Both the position numbers and the translations under genes were made by a program. Positions 31,083 to 41,000 of a stretch of DNA of 64,000 nt are shown here, in pieces. How positions within the stretch are numbered: position 1 is the stretch's first letter; every line of letters begins with the position of its first letter. Source of the DNA: Corallococcus interemptor (GTDB lineage Bacteria; Myxococcota; Myxococcia; Myxococcales; Myxococcaceae); NCBI RefSeq assembly GCF_003668875.1, contig NZ_RAWM01000027.1, positions 20,362 through 84,361 on the forward strand. The letters run 5' to 3'. Below the pieces are notes generated by a model that searched no databases, had not been told where the DNA came from, and saw nothing but the letters and a program-made list of their open reading frames with translations.

Positions 31083-31661
31083 CTACGGAGGGCCGTAGCC
31101 CTGCACGCGGGAGTTCAGCTCCACCGCGGTGGCGTAGATCTGCGCCCAGGCGCGGTACTTGAACTTCGCCACCCCGCCCTTCTGGTCGTTCGCGTAGTCG
31201 AACATGTCCTGGCGGAACTGCGCGTCCGCGGCCTTGCGGGCCTCCGGCTTCAGCGGCGTGCCCTTGCGGTCGTAGTAACGCAGCAGGTCGTAGCCGTAGT
31301 CGTGCGTCTTGGCCGCCGGGTCGAACTCCTTGTCCGGGCCAATCTTGCCGGGGACGGAGGCGTAGCCGAGCGGATCCTGCATGCGCTGGCCGTGCGGCGT
31401 CTGGATGGCGTAGGGCTTGTAGCCCATCACCTGCTCGAAGTCCGCCGGGGGCGGGCGCGCGCCGGTGAGGTACTCGCTCATCAGCTTGCCGTGGTCGCCC
31501 GGGGGCGCCTTGCCCACGGCGCCCGTGCGCTGGGCGGCGTTGGTGCCGGAGGCGAAGGAGTCCTTCACCGCGTTGCGCGCGGCGGGGGCGGCGGGACGCG
31601 CGGCGGTGGACTCCGTACCGGAGGTCTGCGGCGGGCGGACGGGCGTGTTGCGGATGATCAT
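31083..31661 (-). CDS. Phospholipase A2-like protein (putative)
   Basis: A 192-residue protein whose start I place at the ATG at 31661. The first ~70 residues are disordered and Ala/Pro/Thr-rich. The C-terminal ~110 residues contain FDPAAKTHDYGYDLLRYYD, where the His-Asp-x-x-Tyr-Asp arrangement resembles the catalytic helix of small prokaryotic/fungal phospholipase A2 domains. Few cysteines are present, so disulfides typical of secreted PLA2 are missing. No signal peptide. It lies 15 bases upstream of the ECF sigma gene in the same direction, so the two may share a transcript. Enzyme activity is inference from one motif. Confidence 0.6.
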   Translation of the reverse strand: MIIRNTPVRPPQTSGTESTAARPAAPAARNAVKDSFASGTNAAQRTGAVGKAPPGDHGKLMSEYLTGARPPPADFEQVMGYKPYAIQTPHGQRMQDPLGYASVPGKIGPDKEFDPAAKTHDYGYDLLRYYDRKGTPLKPEARKAADAQFRQDMFDYANDQKGGVAKFKYRAWAQIYATAVELNSRVQGYGPP

Positions 31662-31785
31662 TGGGGGGACCTGGGGGAGAAGTCTTCTCGATTTTTCGGA
31701 AACCGCCTGCCCAAAGTTGCGGCCCCCCACCCAAACTCGCGCAGAATGCGCCATCAACGCACCGCGTGGTGCACTGGAGGACACC

Positions 31786-32250
31786 GTGGCGAACTACCTG
31801 TATTCCGAGGGCATCAAGGAACTGCGCGCTGGCAACTTCGAGAACGCGCAGCGTCTGGTGGAGCAGGCGAAGAAGCAGGGGGACGCCACCGTGGAGGAGC
31901 TGCACGCCATGGCGTTCGCGATGGACGGGCACGGCCAGCGCGGCTTCGCGACGGAGCTCCTGCAGGAGGCGCTGAAGCAGCAGCCCTCGGCGGTGGAGCC
32001 CGCCTGTGTCCTGGCCATGTTCCACCTGGAGAAGCAGGAGGACGCCCAGGCGGAGGCCGTCCTGAAGCCCGCGCTGGCGGCAGCTCCGGATCACCCCAAG
32101 GCGAACCTGTGTATGGCCATGGCGCTGGCGAAGACGGAGGCCGCCCGGGCCCGCGCGCACCTGGCCAAGGCCGCGAAGGACACCGACCCGGACGTCCGCG
32201 CGCAGGCGGAGGCGCTGGACAAGGTGCTGTCGCAGCACGAGCCCCGCTAA
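31786..32250 (+). CDS. Small TPR-repeat protein
   Basis: A 154-residue all-helical protein made of about four tetratricopeptide repeats (EGIKELRAGNFENAQRL, LEKQEDAQAEAVLKPAL and similar). The GTG start at 31786 is supported by TGGAGG five bases upstream; the open frame continues upstream but overlaps the divergent PLA2-like gene. No signal peptide, so a cytoplasmic scaffold. It converges on the sigma-54 regulator gene with ten bases between stops. Confidence 0.8.
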   Translation: MANYLYSEGIKELRAGNFENAQRLVEQAKKQGDATVEELHAMAFAMDGHGQRGFATELLQEALKQQPSAVEPACVLAMFHLEKQEDAQAEAVLKPALAAAPDHPKANLCMAMALAKTEAARARAHLAKAAKDTDPDVRAQAEALDKVLSQHEPR

Positions 32251-32260
32251 GGGCCCTGCT

Positions 32261-33676
32261 TCAGTCCCCGCGCTTGAAGTCCTCCGTGCGGACGCCGTAG
32301 CGCTTGAGCAGGCGGTGCAGGCTCTCGCGCTCCATGCCCGCGCGCTCGGCCGCGTGGGTGACGTTGCCGGAGAACTCCTGCATCAGCGCGGTGAGGTAGT
32401 CGCGCGACACGGCGTCGCGCACGCGGTCCACGGCCTCGCGGTAGGGCTGCTTCGCCAGTGCCTCGGCGGGCAGCGGGCCGACGGACATCTGGACCACGGG
32501 GACACGCGCCGTGCCCAGCTCTGGCGGCAGGTCCTCCGGAACGATTCGGGGGCCCGCCGCCACCGCCGCCGCGCGCGCCACCGCGTTCTGCAGCTGCCGC
32601 ACGTTGCCGGGCCAGGGCGCGTCCGTGAGCGTGCGCAGGGCCTGGGGCGTGAAGCCCTCCAGCTCCGGCCGGTTCGCGCCCGCGAGGAAGTGCATGGCGA
32701 GCAGCGGGATGTCCTCGCGGCGCTCGCGCAAGGCGGGCATGCGCACCGTCACGCCGCCCAGCCGGTAGTAGAGGTCCTCGCGGAAGCGCCCCGCTGAGAC
32801 CTCCTGCGCCAGGTCCCGGTGCGTCGCCGCCACCACGCGCACGTCCACCGTCACCGGCGTGGTGGTGCCCACGCGACGGATCTCCTTCTCCTGGAGCGCG
32901 CGGTTGAGCTTCACCTGCACGGGCAGGGGCAGGTCCCCCACTTCGTCCAGGAAGAGCGTGCCGCCGTGGGCCTCCTCGAAGAGGCCGGCCTTCGCGCCGG
33001 TGGCGCCGGTGAAGGCGCCCTTCGCGTGGCCGAAGAGCTCGCTCTCCACCAGCTCCGCCGGCAGCGCGCCGCAGTTCACCGCGACGAAGGGCTTGTCGCG
33101 GCGCGGGCTCTCGCGGTGCAGCGCGCGGGCGGCCAGCTCCTTGCCGGTGCCCGTCTCGCCGGTGAGCACCACGGTGAGTTCGCGCGAGGCCACCTGCGCG
33201 AGCAGCGCGTGCGTCTTCTGGAGCGCCGGGCTGGTGCCACGCAGGCCGTGGAAGTCCGGCATGCGGGATGCGCGGGCGGCCAGCCCCCGCGCGTCACGGG
33301 ACTGGCGCTGGCGCTCCAGGGCGCGAGCGACGACCAGGGCCACCTCATCCGGGTCGAAGGGCTTGGACAGGTAGTCGTACGCGCCTTCCTTGATGGCCTC
33401 CACGGCCTTGGGGATGCTCGCGTAGGCGGTGACGAGGACGACCTCCGTGTCCGGCGCGCGCCGCTTCACCTCGCGCAGCACCGTGAAGCCGTCCGCGCCC
33501 GGCATCTGGATGTCGGTGACCACCACGTCGAACGCTCGCGCGGAGAGCAGCGCCAGGGCCTGGAGGCCGTCGGGCGCGGTCGTCACCGCGTACGCGTCCC
33601 CCAGGATGCGCGCGAACAGCTTGAGCATGTTCTCCTTGTCGTCCACGACGAGGACCGAGGGCTTGCCGCTGCTCAT
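32261..33676 (-). CDS. NtrC-family sigma-54-dependent response regulator
   Basis: A 471-residue regulator. Receiver domain (1-120) with phospho-acceptor Asp in VVVTDIQMPG and the conserved Lys in YLSKPF. AAA+ domain (~145-375) with Walker A GETGTGKE, the sigma-54-contacting GAFTGA loop, and Walker B LFLDEVGDL. The C-terminal Fis-type helix-turn-helix (NVTHAAERAGMERESLHRLLKRYG) binds DNA. Its ATG overlaps the stop of the upstream sensor kinase by four bases, so it is the cognate regulator of that kinase. Confidence 0.95.
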   Translation of the reverse strand: MSSGKPSVLVVDDKENMLKLFARILGDAYAVTTAPDGLQALALLSARAFDVVVTDIQMPGADGFTVLREVKRRAPDTEVVLVTAYASIPKAVEAIKEGAYDYLSKPFDPDEVALVVARALERQRQSRDARGLAARASRMPDFHGLRGTSPALQKTHALLAQVASRELTVVLTGETGTGKELAARALHRESPRRDKPFVAVNCGALPAELVESELFGHAKGAFTGATGAKAGLFEEAHGGTLFLDEVGDLPLPVQVKLNRALQEKEIRRVGTTTPVTVDVRVVAATHRDLAQEVSAGRFREDLYYRLGGVTVRMPALRERREDIPLLAMHFLAGANRPELEGFTPQALRTLTDAPWPGNVRQLQNAVARAAAVAAGPRIVPEDLPPELGTARVPVVQMSVGPLPAEALAKQPYREAVDRVRDAVSRDYLTALMQEFSGNVTHAAERAGMERESLHRLLKRYGVRTEDFKRGD

Positions 33677-35121
33677 GCCGCCTCCTGTCGCGCGGGCAGC
33701 GACAGCGTGAAGCGCGCGCCGCCCAGGGCGCCCGTGTCCACGTCGATGCGGCCGCCGTGCGCCTCCGCGATGGCCTGGCTCACCGCGAGCCCCAGCCCCG
33801 TGCCGGAGGGCTTCGTCGTGAAGAAGGGCTCGAAGAGCTGGGCCCGTGCCTCCGGCGTCACGCCGGGCCCGGAGTCGGACACCGCCACGCGCGCGGCTCC
33901 GTCCGCGTCCCCCGTGATGCGCACCTCCACCCGTCCTCCCTCGCCCGAGGCCTCCGCCGCGTTCTTGATCAAGTTGAGCAGCACCTGCCGCAAGCGCGGG
34001 GCCTGCGCCCACGCGGTGCCCTCGCCGTGCACCTCCACCGTCACCGCGCCCAGCTTCGTGGCCTCGCGCAGGCGCAAGACGACCTCCTCGCACGCGTCGC
34101 GCAGCGCCACCGGCTCCAGCGGTCCCCGCCCCGGACGCGCCAGGTCCAGCAGGCCCTCCACGATGTCCTGACAGCGCACCGCCTCCTCCTCCACCACGCG
34201 CAGGTCCTCCGCGAGCGCGCCCTCCGCCCGCCGCTGCAACAGCCGCACGTACCCGAGGATGACGCCCAGCGGGTTGTTGATTTCGTGCGCCACGCCCGCC
34301 GCCAGCCGGCCAATGCCCGCCAGCTTCTCGTGCTGGACGAGCCGCGCCTGGTGCTCGCGCAGCGCCCCCGTCATCCGGTTGAGCTGCGCGGCCAGGTGCC
34401 CCAGCTCCCCCGGATCATCTTCAGGAATGCGCACGTCCAGGTCCCCGTGAGCCAGCCGCGCCGCGCCCTCGGACAGCCGCGCCACCGGCCGCGCCACCGA
34501 GTTGCCGATGTACACCCCCACCCCGGCCGCGAACAGCGTGGCCCCGCCCAGGAGGAGCAGCGCCCAGCGGAAGCTGTCGCGCTCCACCGCGCCCACGTGC
34601 GACTCGAAGGCCGCCATCGACGCGTCCGAGTCCGCCGTCAGCGCGTCCACCCGGGCCTGGATGCGCGACACCCACTCCAGCGCGCGCCCGTGCGCCGCCT
34701 CCACCGCGCCCGCGTCCTTCGCCAGCACCGCGGGCAACAGCGTGTCCCGGTAGAGCGTGTCCAGCGCGTCGCCCGACGCCTGGATGTCCGCCACCGCCGC
34801 GCGCTCGTCCGCGTCGCGCGCGTGCTCCGCCAGACTGCGCGTCAGCGCCTCCACGCGGGCGCGGGCCTCCGTGTGGAAGTGACGGTGGCTGTCATTGCCC
34901 AGGATGATGGTGTGCGCCAGGTGCGCGTACTGGTCCCTCACCGCCGTGGCCAGCTCGCGCGCCTCCCGCGCCCGGCCGCCCACCTCGCGCAGCGCGCGCG
35001 TGCCCTCGTGGATGTCCGCCAGCCGGCCGAGCGCATAGGCCGACGCCGCCGCGAACAGCGCCACCAGCGCCCCGAACGCGAGCAACACCCTGCGGGTCGT
35101 GGTGCCGGAGACAGGTCCCAT
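33673..35121 (-). CDS. Membrane sensor histidine kinase (HAMP, NtrB-like)
   Basis: A 482-residue kinase with two membrane helices (near residues 12-30 and 180-205) enclosing a ~150-residue helical periplasmic sensor, a HAMP domain (ARPVARLSEGAARLAHGDL), a HisKA domain with the phospho-His in GVAHEINNPLGV, and an HATPase with NLIKNAAEA and GTGLGLAVSQAI. Start at 35121 gives a clean N-terminal helix. The stop overlaps the response-regulator start. Only 22 bases separate it from the divergent metallo-hydrolase gene, so its promoter must lie within or across that gene. Confidence 0.94.
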   Translation of the reverse strand: MGPVSGTTTRRVLLAFGALVALFAAASAYALGRLADIHEGTRALREVGGRAREARELATAVRDQYAHLAHTIILGNDSHRHFHTEARARVEALTRSLAEHARDADERAAVADIQASGDALDTLYRDTLLPAVLAKDAGAVEAAHGRALEWVSRIQARVDALTADSDASMAAFESHVGAVERDSFRWALLLLGGATLFAAGVGVYIGNSVARPVARLSEGAARLAHGDLDVRIPEDDPGELGHLAAQLNRMTGALREHQARLVQHEKLAGIGRLAAGVAHEINNPLGVILGYVRLLQRRAEGALAEDLRVVEEEAVRCQDIVEGLLDLARPGRGPLEPVALRDACEEVVLRLREATKLGAVTVEVHGEGTAWAQAPRLRQVLLNLIKNAAEASGEGGRVEVRITGDADGAARVAVSDSGPGVTPEARAQLFEPFFTTKPSGTGLGLAVSQAIAEAHGGRIDVDTGALGGARFTLSLPARQEAA

Positions 35122-35136
35122 GGAACGGTTTATATG
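35108..35136 (+). promoter_or_regulatory. Candidate promoter driving a leaderless mRNA
   Basis: GAGACA (4 of 6 to the -35 consensus), a 17-base spacer and TATATG as -10 end seven bases before the ATG at 35144. That places the transcription start on the A of the start codon. No Shine-Dalgarno sequence lies in the 22-base gap, in agreement with a leaderless message. The promoter overlaps the first codons of the divergent kinase gene. Confidence 0.45.
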
Positions 35137-35143
35137 ACTGACA

Positions 35144-36073
35144 ATGCGCTTCAAGAACCTGGATGGCAGCGGACCGCAGCCCTTCACCCGCGTGTTCAAG
35201 TGGGCCGTCACGGACAAGCTCACGGGCAAGCGCCGCGACTCACCCGCGCGCGCCGTCGTGCCGCACGTGGAGCCGGATCTGGCCCTGCTCGCCACCCCGC
35301 CCGCGCCGGGTGAAGGCGCCCGCCTCACGTGGCTGGGCCACGCCAGCTGGCTGGTGCAGCTGGATGGCGTGTCGCTGCTCATCGACCCGGTGCTGCGCGA
35401 CGCCATCAACGTCGTCATCCGCCGCAACGTGCCGCCCGGCGTGCCCGTGGAGAAGCTGCCGCGCATCGACGCGAGCCTGGTGACGCACAACCACTACGAC
35501 CACCTGGACCTGCCCACGCTCAAGCAGGTGGGCGCCCGCATCGTCACCGGCCTGGGCCACGCGCCGGTGTTCCAGGGACAGGGCCTGCCCTTCCACGAGC
35601 TGGACTGGTGGGAGTCCACGCAGGTGGGGCCCGTGCGCGTGCACTACGTGCCGTCCCAGCACTGGAGCCGCCGCGGCCTCAACGACGCCAACGAGATGCT
35701 CTGGGGCGGCTTCGTGGTGGAGGGCTCCAGCGCGCGCGTCTACCACTCCGGCGACACCGCCTACTTCCAGGGCTTCAAGGAGATTGGCGCGAGGTTCCCC
35801 AAGCTGGACGCGGCGCTGTTGCCCATTGGCGCCTATGACCCGGCGTGGTTCATGCGGCTGCAGCACATGAACCCGGAGGAGGCGGTGCAGGCCTTCGAGG
35901 ACCTGGGCGCGCTGGCCTTCTTCGCCATGCACTGGGGCACCTTCAAGCTCACCGACGAGCCCCTGGACGAACCGCCCGCCCGCCTGGACGCCGAATGGCT
36001 GCGCCGGGGCTGGCCGAGAGACCGCGTGCACGTGCTGCCCGTGGGCGGCACACACACCGTGCGGCACGGTTGA
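35144..36073 (+). CDS. Metallo-beta-lactamase-fold hydrolase (NAPE-PLD/UlaG-like)
   Basis: A 309-residue hydrolase with the zinc motif THNHYDHLD (HxHxDH) near residue 115, a downstream VPSQHWSRR segment, a YHSGDTAY metal-binding Asp, and a late MHWGTF His. The architecture matches N-acylphosphatidylethanolamine phospholipase D-like and UlaG-like proteins, so a phosphodiesterase acting on lipids is possible. No signal peptide. The start is set by the conserved N-terminal RFKNLDGSG segment; there is no ribosome-binding site. Confidence 0.9.
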   Translation: MRFKNLDGSGPQPFTRVFKWAVTDKLTGKRRDSPARAVVPHVEPDLALLATPPAPGEGARLTWLGHASWLVQLDGVSLLIDPVLRDAINVVIRRNVPPGVPVEKLPRIDASLVTHNHYDHLDLPTLKQVGARIVTGLGHAPVFQGQGLPFHELDWWESTQVGPVRVHYVPSQHWSRRGLNDANEMLWGGFVVEGSSARVYHSGDTAYFQGFKEIGARFPKLDAALLPIGAYDPAWFMRLQHMNPEEAVQAFEDLGALAFFAMHWGTFKLTDEPLDEPPARLDAEWLRRGWPRDRVHVLPVGGTHTVRHG

Positions 36074-36104
36074 GCGCTGGCGGGGCTTGTGGTCTCAAGC
36101 GGGC

Positions 36105-37874
36105 ATGCTCCTGCCCACCCTCGCAGCCCTGGTCCTCACGCAGGCCCCACCCCCTCTCACCACCGTCTCCGAGCAGAGCGGCTGGAAGCGCACCGGCCGC
36201 TACGCGGAAGCGGAGAGCCTCTGCCGCGCCTTCCCCAAGGCGTTCCCCGGCAAGGCCCGCTGCGACACGCTGGGCACCACGCCGGAGGGCCGCCCCATGG
36301 TGGCGCTCGTCGTGAGCCCGGACGGCACCCTCACCGCGGACGCCGCGCGCAAGAAGGGGCGCCCCGTCGTCTTCTTCCAGGGTGGCATCCACGCGGGTGA
36401 AATCGACGGCAAGGACGCCGGCTTCTGGCTCTTGCGCGACGCGCTCCAGAACCGCGCCTCCGTGCCGGACCTGCTCAAGAACGTCACCGCCGTCTTCGTG
36501 CCCGTCTTCAACGTGGACGGCCATGAGCGCTTCAACCCCAACCACCGCCCCAACCAGGTGGGCCCGGAGGAGATGGGCTTTCGCGTCACCGCGCAAAACC
36601 TCAACCTGAACCGCGACTACGTGAAGGCGGACGCGCCGGAGATGGCGCTGCTGCTCAAGTACCTCCACGCGTGGGACCCGCTGGTGTACGTGGACCTGCA
36701 CGTCACGGACGGCGCGAAGTTCGAACCCGACGTGTCCGTGGGCCTGGAGCCGCAGAAGTCCGGCCCGCCCGGCTTGCGCGAAGCCGGCACGAAGCTGGTG
36801 GATGAGCTGCTCGCCGGCCTCACCGCCGAAGGCCACCAGCCGCTGCGCTTCTACCCGTCCTTCATCAAGGACGACGACCCGACGAGCGGCTTCGCCTACG
36901 GCGTCCCCCCGCCGCGCTTCAGCCATGCGTACTGGTCCGTGCACCACCGCTTCGGCGTGCTCGTGGAGACGCACTCCTGGAAGAACTACGCCCAGCGCGT
37001 GAAGGCCACCCGCGACGTGCTGGAGGGCCTGCTCAGGCTCGTGGGCCGCGACGGCGCCGCGCTCCTGGCCGCCGTGAAGGCGGAGGACCAGAAGGCCCTG
37101 TCCGGCGGCGTGCGCGAGGTGGTGCTCGGCTGGGAGAACACGCCCAAGCGCGAGACGATTGAGTTCAAGGGCTACGTCTACGAGCGCCTGCCGTCGGAGG
37201 TCTCCGGTCAGCCGTACATCCGCTACGACGACACGAAGCCCCAGACGTGGAAGGTGCCGTACGCGCCGGACGTGCAGCCCGCCGTCACCGCCACGCTGCC
37301 CACCGGCGGCTACCTGGTGTCCGCCGCGCACGCCGCGTGGGTCGCGCCCAAGCTGAGCGCGCACGGCATCCAGTTCCAGCGCCTCACCCGCGCGGTGCCC
37401 GCCGCGAAGGTGGAGTCGTTCCGCTCCAAGGACTTCCAGTTCCAGGCGCGCTCCAACGAAAGCCACCAGGGCCTTGCCGCCAGGGGCGAGTGGAAGCCGG
37501 ACACGCAGGACCTGCCCGTGGGCACGCTGTACGTGCCGGTGGCGCAGAAGAACGTGGAGCTGGTGGCGCACCTCTTCGAGCCCGCGGGGCCGGACTCGCT
37601 GCTCGCGTGGGGCTTCTTCAACGCCCACTTCGAGCAGAAGGAATACATCGAGGACTACGTGCTGGAGCCCTTCGCCCGGGAGCTGCTGGCGAAGGACGCG
37701 GGCGTGAAGGCCGCCTTCCAGGAGCGCATGAAGGACCCGGGCTTCGCCAAGGACCCGCGCGCCCGCCTGCGCTTCTTCGCCGAGCGCCACCCGTCCTGGG
37801 ATGAGCGCCTGGGCCTCTACCCCGTGTACCGCGCCGCCAGCGCGCCGCCGAGCCTGGGGGCCTGGCCGCGGTGA
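36105..37874 (+). CDS. Secreted M14 zinc carboxypeptidase-like protein
   Basis: A 589-residue exported metallopeptidase. The ATG at 36105 opens a short signal peptide (LLPTLAALVLTQA); an upstream TTG would add six residues with no benefit. The zinc ligands are in GGIHAGEIDGKDAG (HxxE) and YVDLHVTDG (second His); QNLNLNRDY is the substrate-binding Asn-Arg segment. The long C-terminal half (~250 residues) is beta-rich and not assigned. Lies 31 bases after the metallo-hydrolase gene, same direction. Confidence 0.9.
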   Translation: MLLPTLAALVLTQAPPPLTTVSEQSGWKRTGRYAEAESLCRAFPKAFPGKARCDTLGTTPEGRPMVALVVSPDGTLTADAARKKGRPVVFFQGGIHAGEIDGKDAGFWLLRDALQNRASVPDLLKNVTAVFVPVFNVDGHERFNPNHRPNQVGPEEMGFRVTAQNLNLNRDYVKADAPEMALLLKYLHAWDPLVYVDLHVTDGAKFEPDVSVGLEPQKSGPPGLREAGTKLVDELLAGLTAEGHQPLRFYPSFIKDDDPTSGFAYGVPPPRFSHAYWSVHHRFGVLVETHSWKNYAQRVKATRDVLEGLLRLVGRDGAALLAAVKAEDQKALSGGVREVVLGWENTPKRETIEFKGYVYERLPSEVSGQPYIRYDDTKPQTWKVPYAPDVQPAVTATLPTGGYLVSAAHAAWVAPKLSAHGIQFQRLTRAVPAAKVESFRSKDFQFQARSNESHQGLAARGEWKPDTQDLPVGTLYVPVAQKNVELVAHLFEPAGPDSLLAWGFFNAHFEQKEYIEDYVLEPFARELLAKDAGVKAAFQERMKDPGFAKDPRARLRFFAERHPSWDERLGLYPVYRAASAPPSLGAWPR

Positions 37875-37883
37875 AGTAGCGAA

Positions 37884-37994
37884 GGGGCAAGAAGAAGCCC
37901 CCGGCCCGCTTGCCCTGGTGAAAAGGGGCGTGCGCGGAGCGGGGGCTTCGCAAGTCACTCACCGCGCTCCCGGTCCATGAGGCACCGGGAGCGC
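37884..37994. terminator. Hairpin-rich bidirectional terminator region
   Basis: Between convergent genes. A perfect 11-bp inverted repeat (GCGCTCCCGGT / ACCGGGAGCGC, 9-base loop) lies at 37964-37994, and two others precede it: GGGCAAG with CTTGCCC (37885-37915) and GAAGCCCCC with GGGGGCTTC (37894-37949). Short T/A tracts follow weakly. Confidence 0.55.
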
Positions 37995-38009
37995 GTCTTC
38001 ATTCACGGC

Positions 38010-41000
38010 CTAGCCGATGGGCTTCTCGCAGACGCACGCGCTGACGTTGCAGGTGAAGCCCGGCGCGCAGCCGCCGCAGTCCGGCTTGCAGACGCAGGCG
38101 CAGAGGCCCGGGTCGGCGCCGTAGCCCGTGCCGCAGTTGAGCGCGCCCGTGTCGCAGACGCAGCCGCAGGCGTTGTTGTCGAACTTGTAGCCCGCCGCGC
38201 AGGTCGCGGACTGCACGCAGCTGCACGAGCAGGTGTTCGTGTTGCACGTCTCGAAGGTGCCGCAAGCACCGCCGCAGTCCGGCGCGCACTTGAAGTCACA
38301 CACCGCGCGGTCCGTGTCGCACACCTGGCCCGGGGGCGCCGTGCCACCGCAGTCCGCCGGGCACTCGCACTTGTCCGTGGTGCGGTTGCAGGCGAGCTTG
38401 CCCTTGCAGAAGTCCGGGTCCTTCGGGTCGTAGTACTGCGTGTCGGACGCGCACGGCGGCGGGTTGCCGTTCGGCTTGGTCGTGCGGTCGATCCAGTAGC
38501 GGTACGACAGCGCCGCCTGCGTCTTGCCGGACTCCTTCGGACGGCACGCGCCGTAGAAGGACACGGTGCGGTTGATGCCGTCCACGTCGAAGCCGTTGGT
38601 GCGGCTGCGCGGCAGGTCCCCGATGCTCGGGCAGACGGCCGGGTCCACCACCGCCTCCACCGCGACCTTCAGCGAAGCGCCAATCGGCGGCTTGAGCGTG
38701 CGGTAGCCCACCGACGCGATGACGCTGTCCACGATGGCGTTGATGGTGTTGGTGATGGAGGTGTTGTCCCGGATGCTACCGGACACGCCGCCCGTGGCCT
38801 GGATGACGTCCAGGTGGCGCGGGTTCGTGTTGTCCTCGCCCGCGTAGCACGGGGCGCCGTCCGGCGGGCAGATGATGCCGTGCACCTGGATGGGCTGGCC
38901 CGTGGGGTTGCTCGTGGTGCCGGACGTGGTGCCGCTGTTGAGGAAGTACGCGGAGTAGTTGGCCACCGTGTCCGTGGACTGGTCCTTCACGTCCGTGAGG
39001 ATGACCACCACCACCTTGGCGCCCGGACGGATCTTCGTCTCCGCGCCGCCCGTGGAAGCGGCCATGTCGTTGATGGCCTTGCGCGCCGCCTCCAGCGGAC
39101 GCTCGCTGCCGTCACCGGCCAGGCCCACCCAGCAATGGGTGTTGGCCGTGCAGGTGGTGTTGGGCAGCGGCGTGTACGTCGGGTTCTGGGTGGTGCCGCC
39201 CTTCACGGCGCACACGTTGTTGTTGCACACCGCGTTCTGGGTCAGCCACGCCTTGAACTGGTTGATGTTGGTGGTGAAGGGACGCAGCACGTTGCGGTTG
39301 GCGCTGCTGCCCACCGTGTAGCTGGTGGTCACCATGGACACGCGCCAGTCCAGCGTCGCGTTGCCCAGCTTGTTGGCCACCGCCGTGCCCGCGTTCGCCA
39401 GCGACGTCTGGGAGGACGCCATGGAGCCCGAGTCGTCCACGACGAAGAGGAAGTCCACCACCGCTGTGTTGCCGGTGAAGACCTCGCACTGCACCGCGTC
39501 CGCGTCACCGAACTGCGCCAGCGCGGAGCCGCCCGCCGTGTCCGCCGTCGTGAAGAGGCTGCCCGCCTCGTTGTAGCGGGCCGCCGGCGTGATGGCGAGG
39601 ACCACGACCACGCTCGCGTTGGAGCGGTGCACGTACTGCGCCTGGATCTTGAACGGACCGGTGATGCCCGCCGGGCCCCCGAGGGTTTCGGTGCTGTTGA
39701 GCACCAGCTGGCGCGCCAGCGAGTTGGTGAAGTCCTTCAGGTCCGTCGTCCCGGCGAGCGCGTAGCGGGAGACCGCCGCGGGGAAGCCGTCCCAGGTGGT
39801 GAACGTCTGCGTGAACTCCACGTCGGCCGGCGACAGGAGCGCCGCGCCGGTGCGGATGCCCGACTCGTCACCGGAGGGCGTGGTGGAGGTGCCCACCTGG
39901 CCGCGCTTGTACGCGATGAACGTCACCTGCTTCGTGTCGTCATGGCCCATCACGCCCACGGTCTGGCCGGCGACGGTGAGGTTGACCATGTTGGCGGTCT
40001 TGAAGGTGTTGGGCAGCGCCAGCCGGATGTCCGCGCCGCTGTCCTCCTTGAAGGTCACCGTGCGCAGGTTCTGCACGCTGCACGCCTTGCCCGCGGGCGT
40101 GGTGGCCGCGCCGTCCTTGGGGTCCAGCGGGTTGAGCTCACCCGGATCCACGCGGCCGTTCTGGTTGGAGTCCTCCGCGCCGTCGGGGATGCCGTCGCCG
40201 TCGGAGTCCGCCTTGTTGGGGTCCGTCTTCGTCGCGGGGTCCGCGTCGCCCACGTAGCCGCAGTTGTTGCGGGGGGCCGCGGCCGTCGTCACGCCGCGCT
40301 CCACGCCGTCGAGCAGACCGTCGCCGTCCGAGTCCGGGTTGCTGGGGTCCGTCTCGCCGGGGTCCACCTGGCCGTTGGAGTTGGGGTCCTCACCGAGGAA
40401 GCCGTCGCGGCCGGCGCCGTCCTGCAGGCCGTCGCAGTCGGTGTCCGTCAGGCGCGGATCCGTCTCACCGGAGTCCACGCGGCCGTTCTTGTTCGTGTCC
40501 TCCACGCCGTCCGCCACGCCGTCGCCGTCCGTGTCGGCCTTGTTCGGGTTGGTGCCGGTGGCGTTCTCCACGGCGTCCGGGATGCCGTCGAAGTCCGCGT
40601 CGGGGATGGACGCGGCGCAGTCCGCCACGCGCGGGTTCGTCTCACCCGAGTCGTGCTTGCCGTTCTTGTTCACGTCCTCGGCGCCGTCCGAGCAGGTGTC
40701 GCCGTCCGTGTCGGGCTTGAGCGGATCCGTGCCCGTCTGCTTCTCCAGGCCGTCCGGCAGGCCGTCGCCGTCGCTGTCGCGCAGGCGCGGATCCGTCTCA
40801 CCGGGGCTCACCGAGCCGTTCTTGTTCGCGTCCTCCTCGCCGTCCGGCAGGCCGTCACCGTCGGAGTCCGCGGTGTTGGGGTCCGTCTCCGTGAGGTCGC
40901 GCTTGCCGTTGCGGTTGGCGTCCTCCAGGCCGTCCGACAGCCCGTCGCCGTCCGTGTCCGCCTTCACCGGCGAGGTGCGCGTGGTGGGGTCCAGGTCCGG

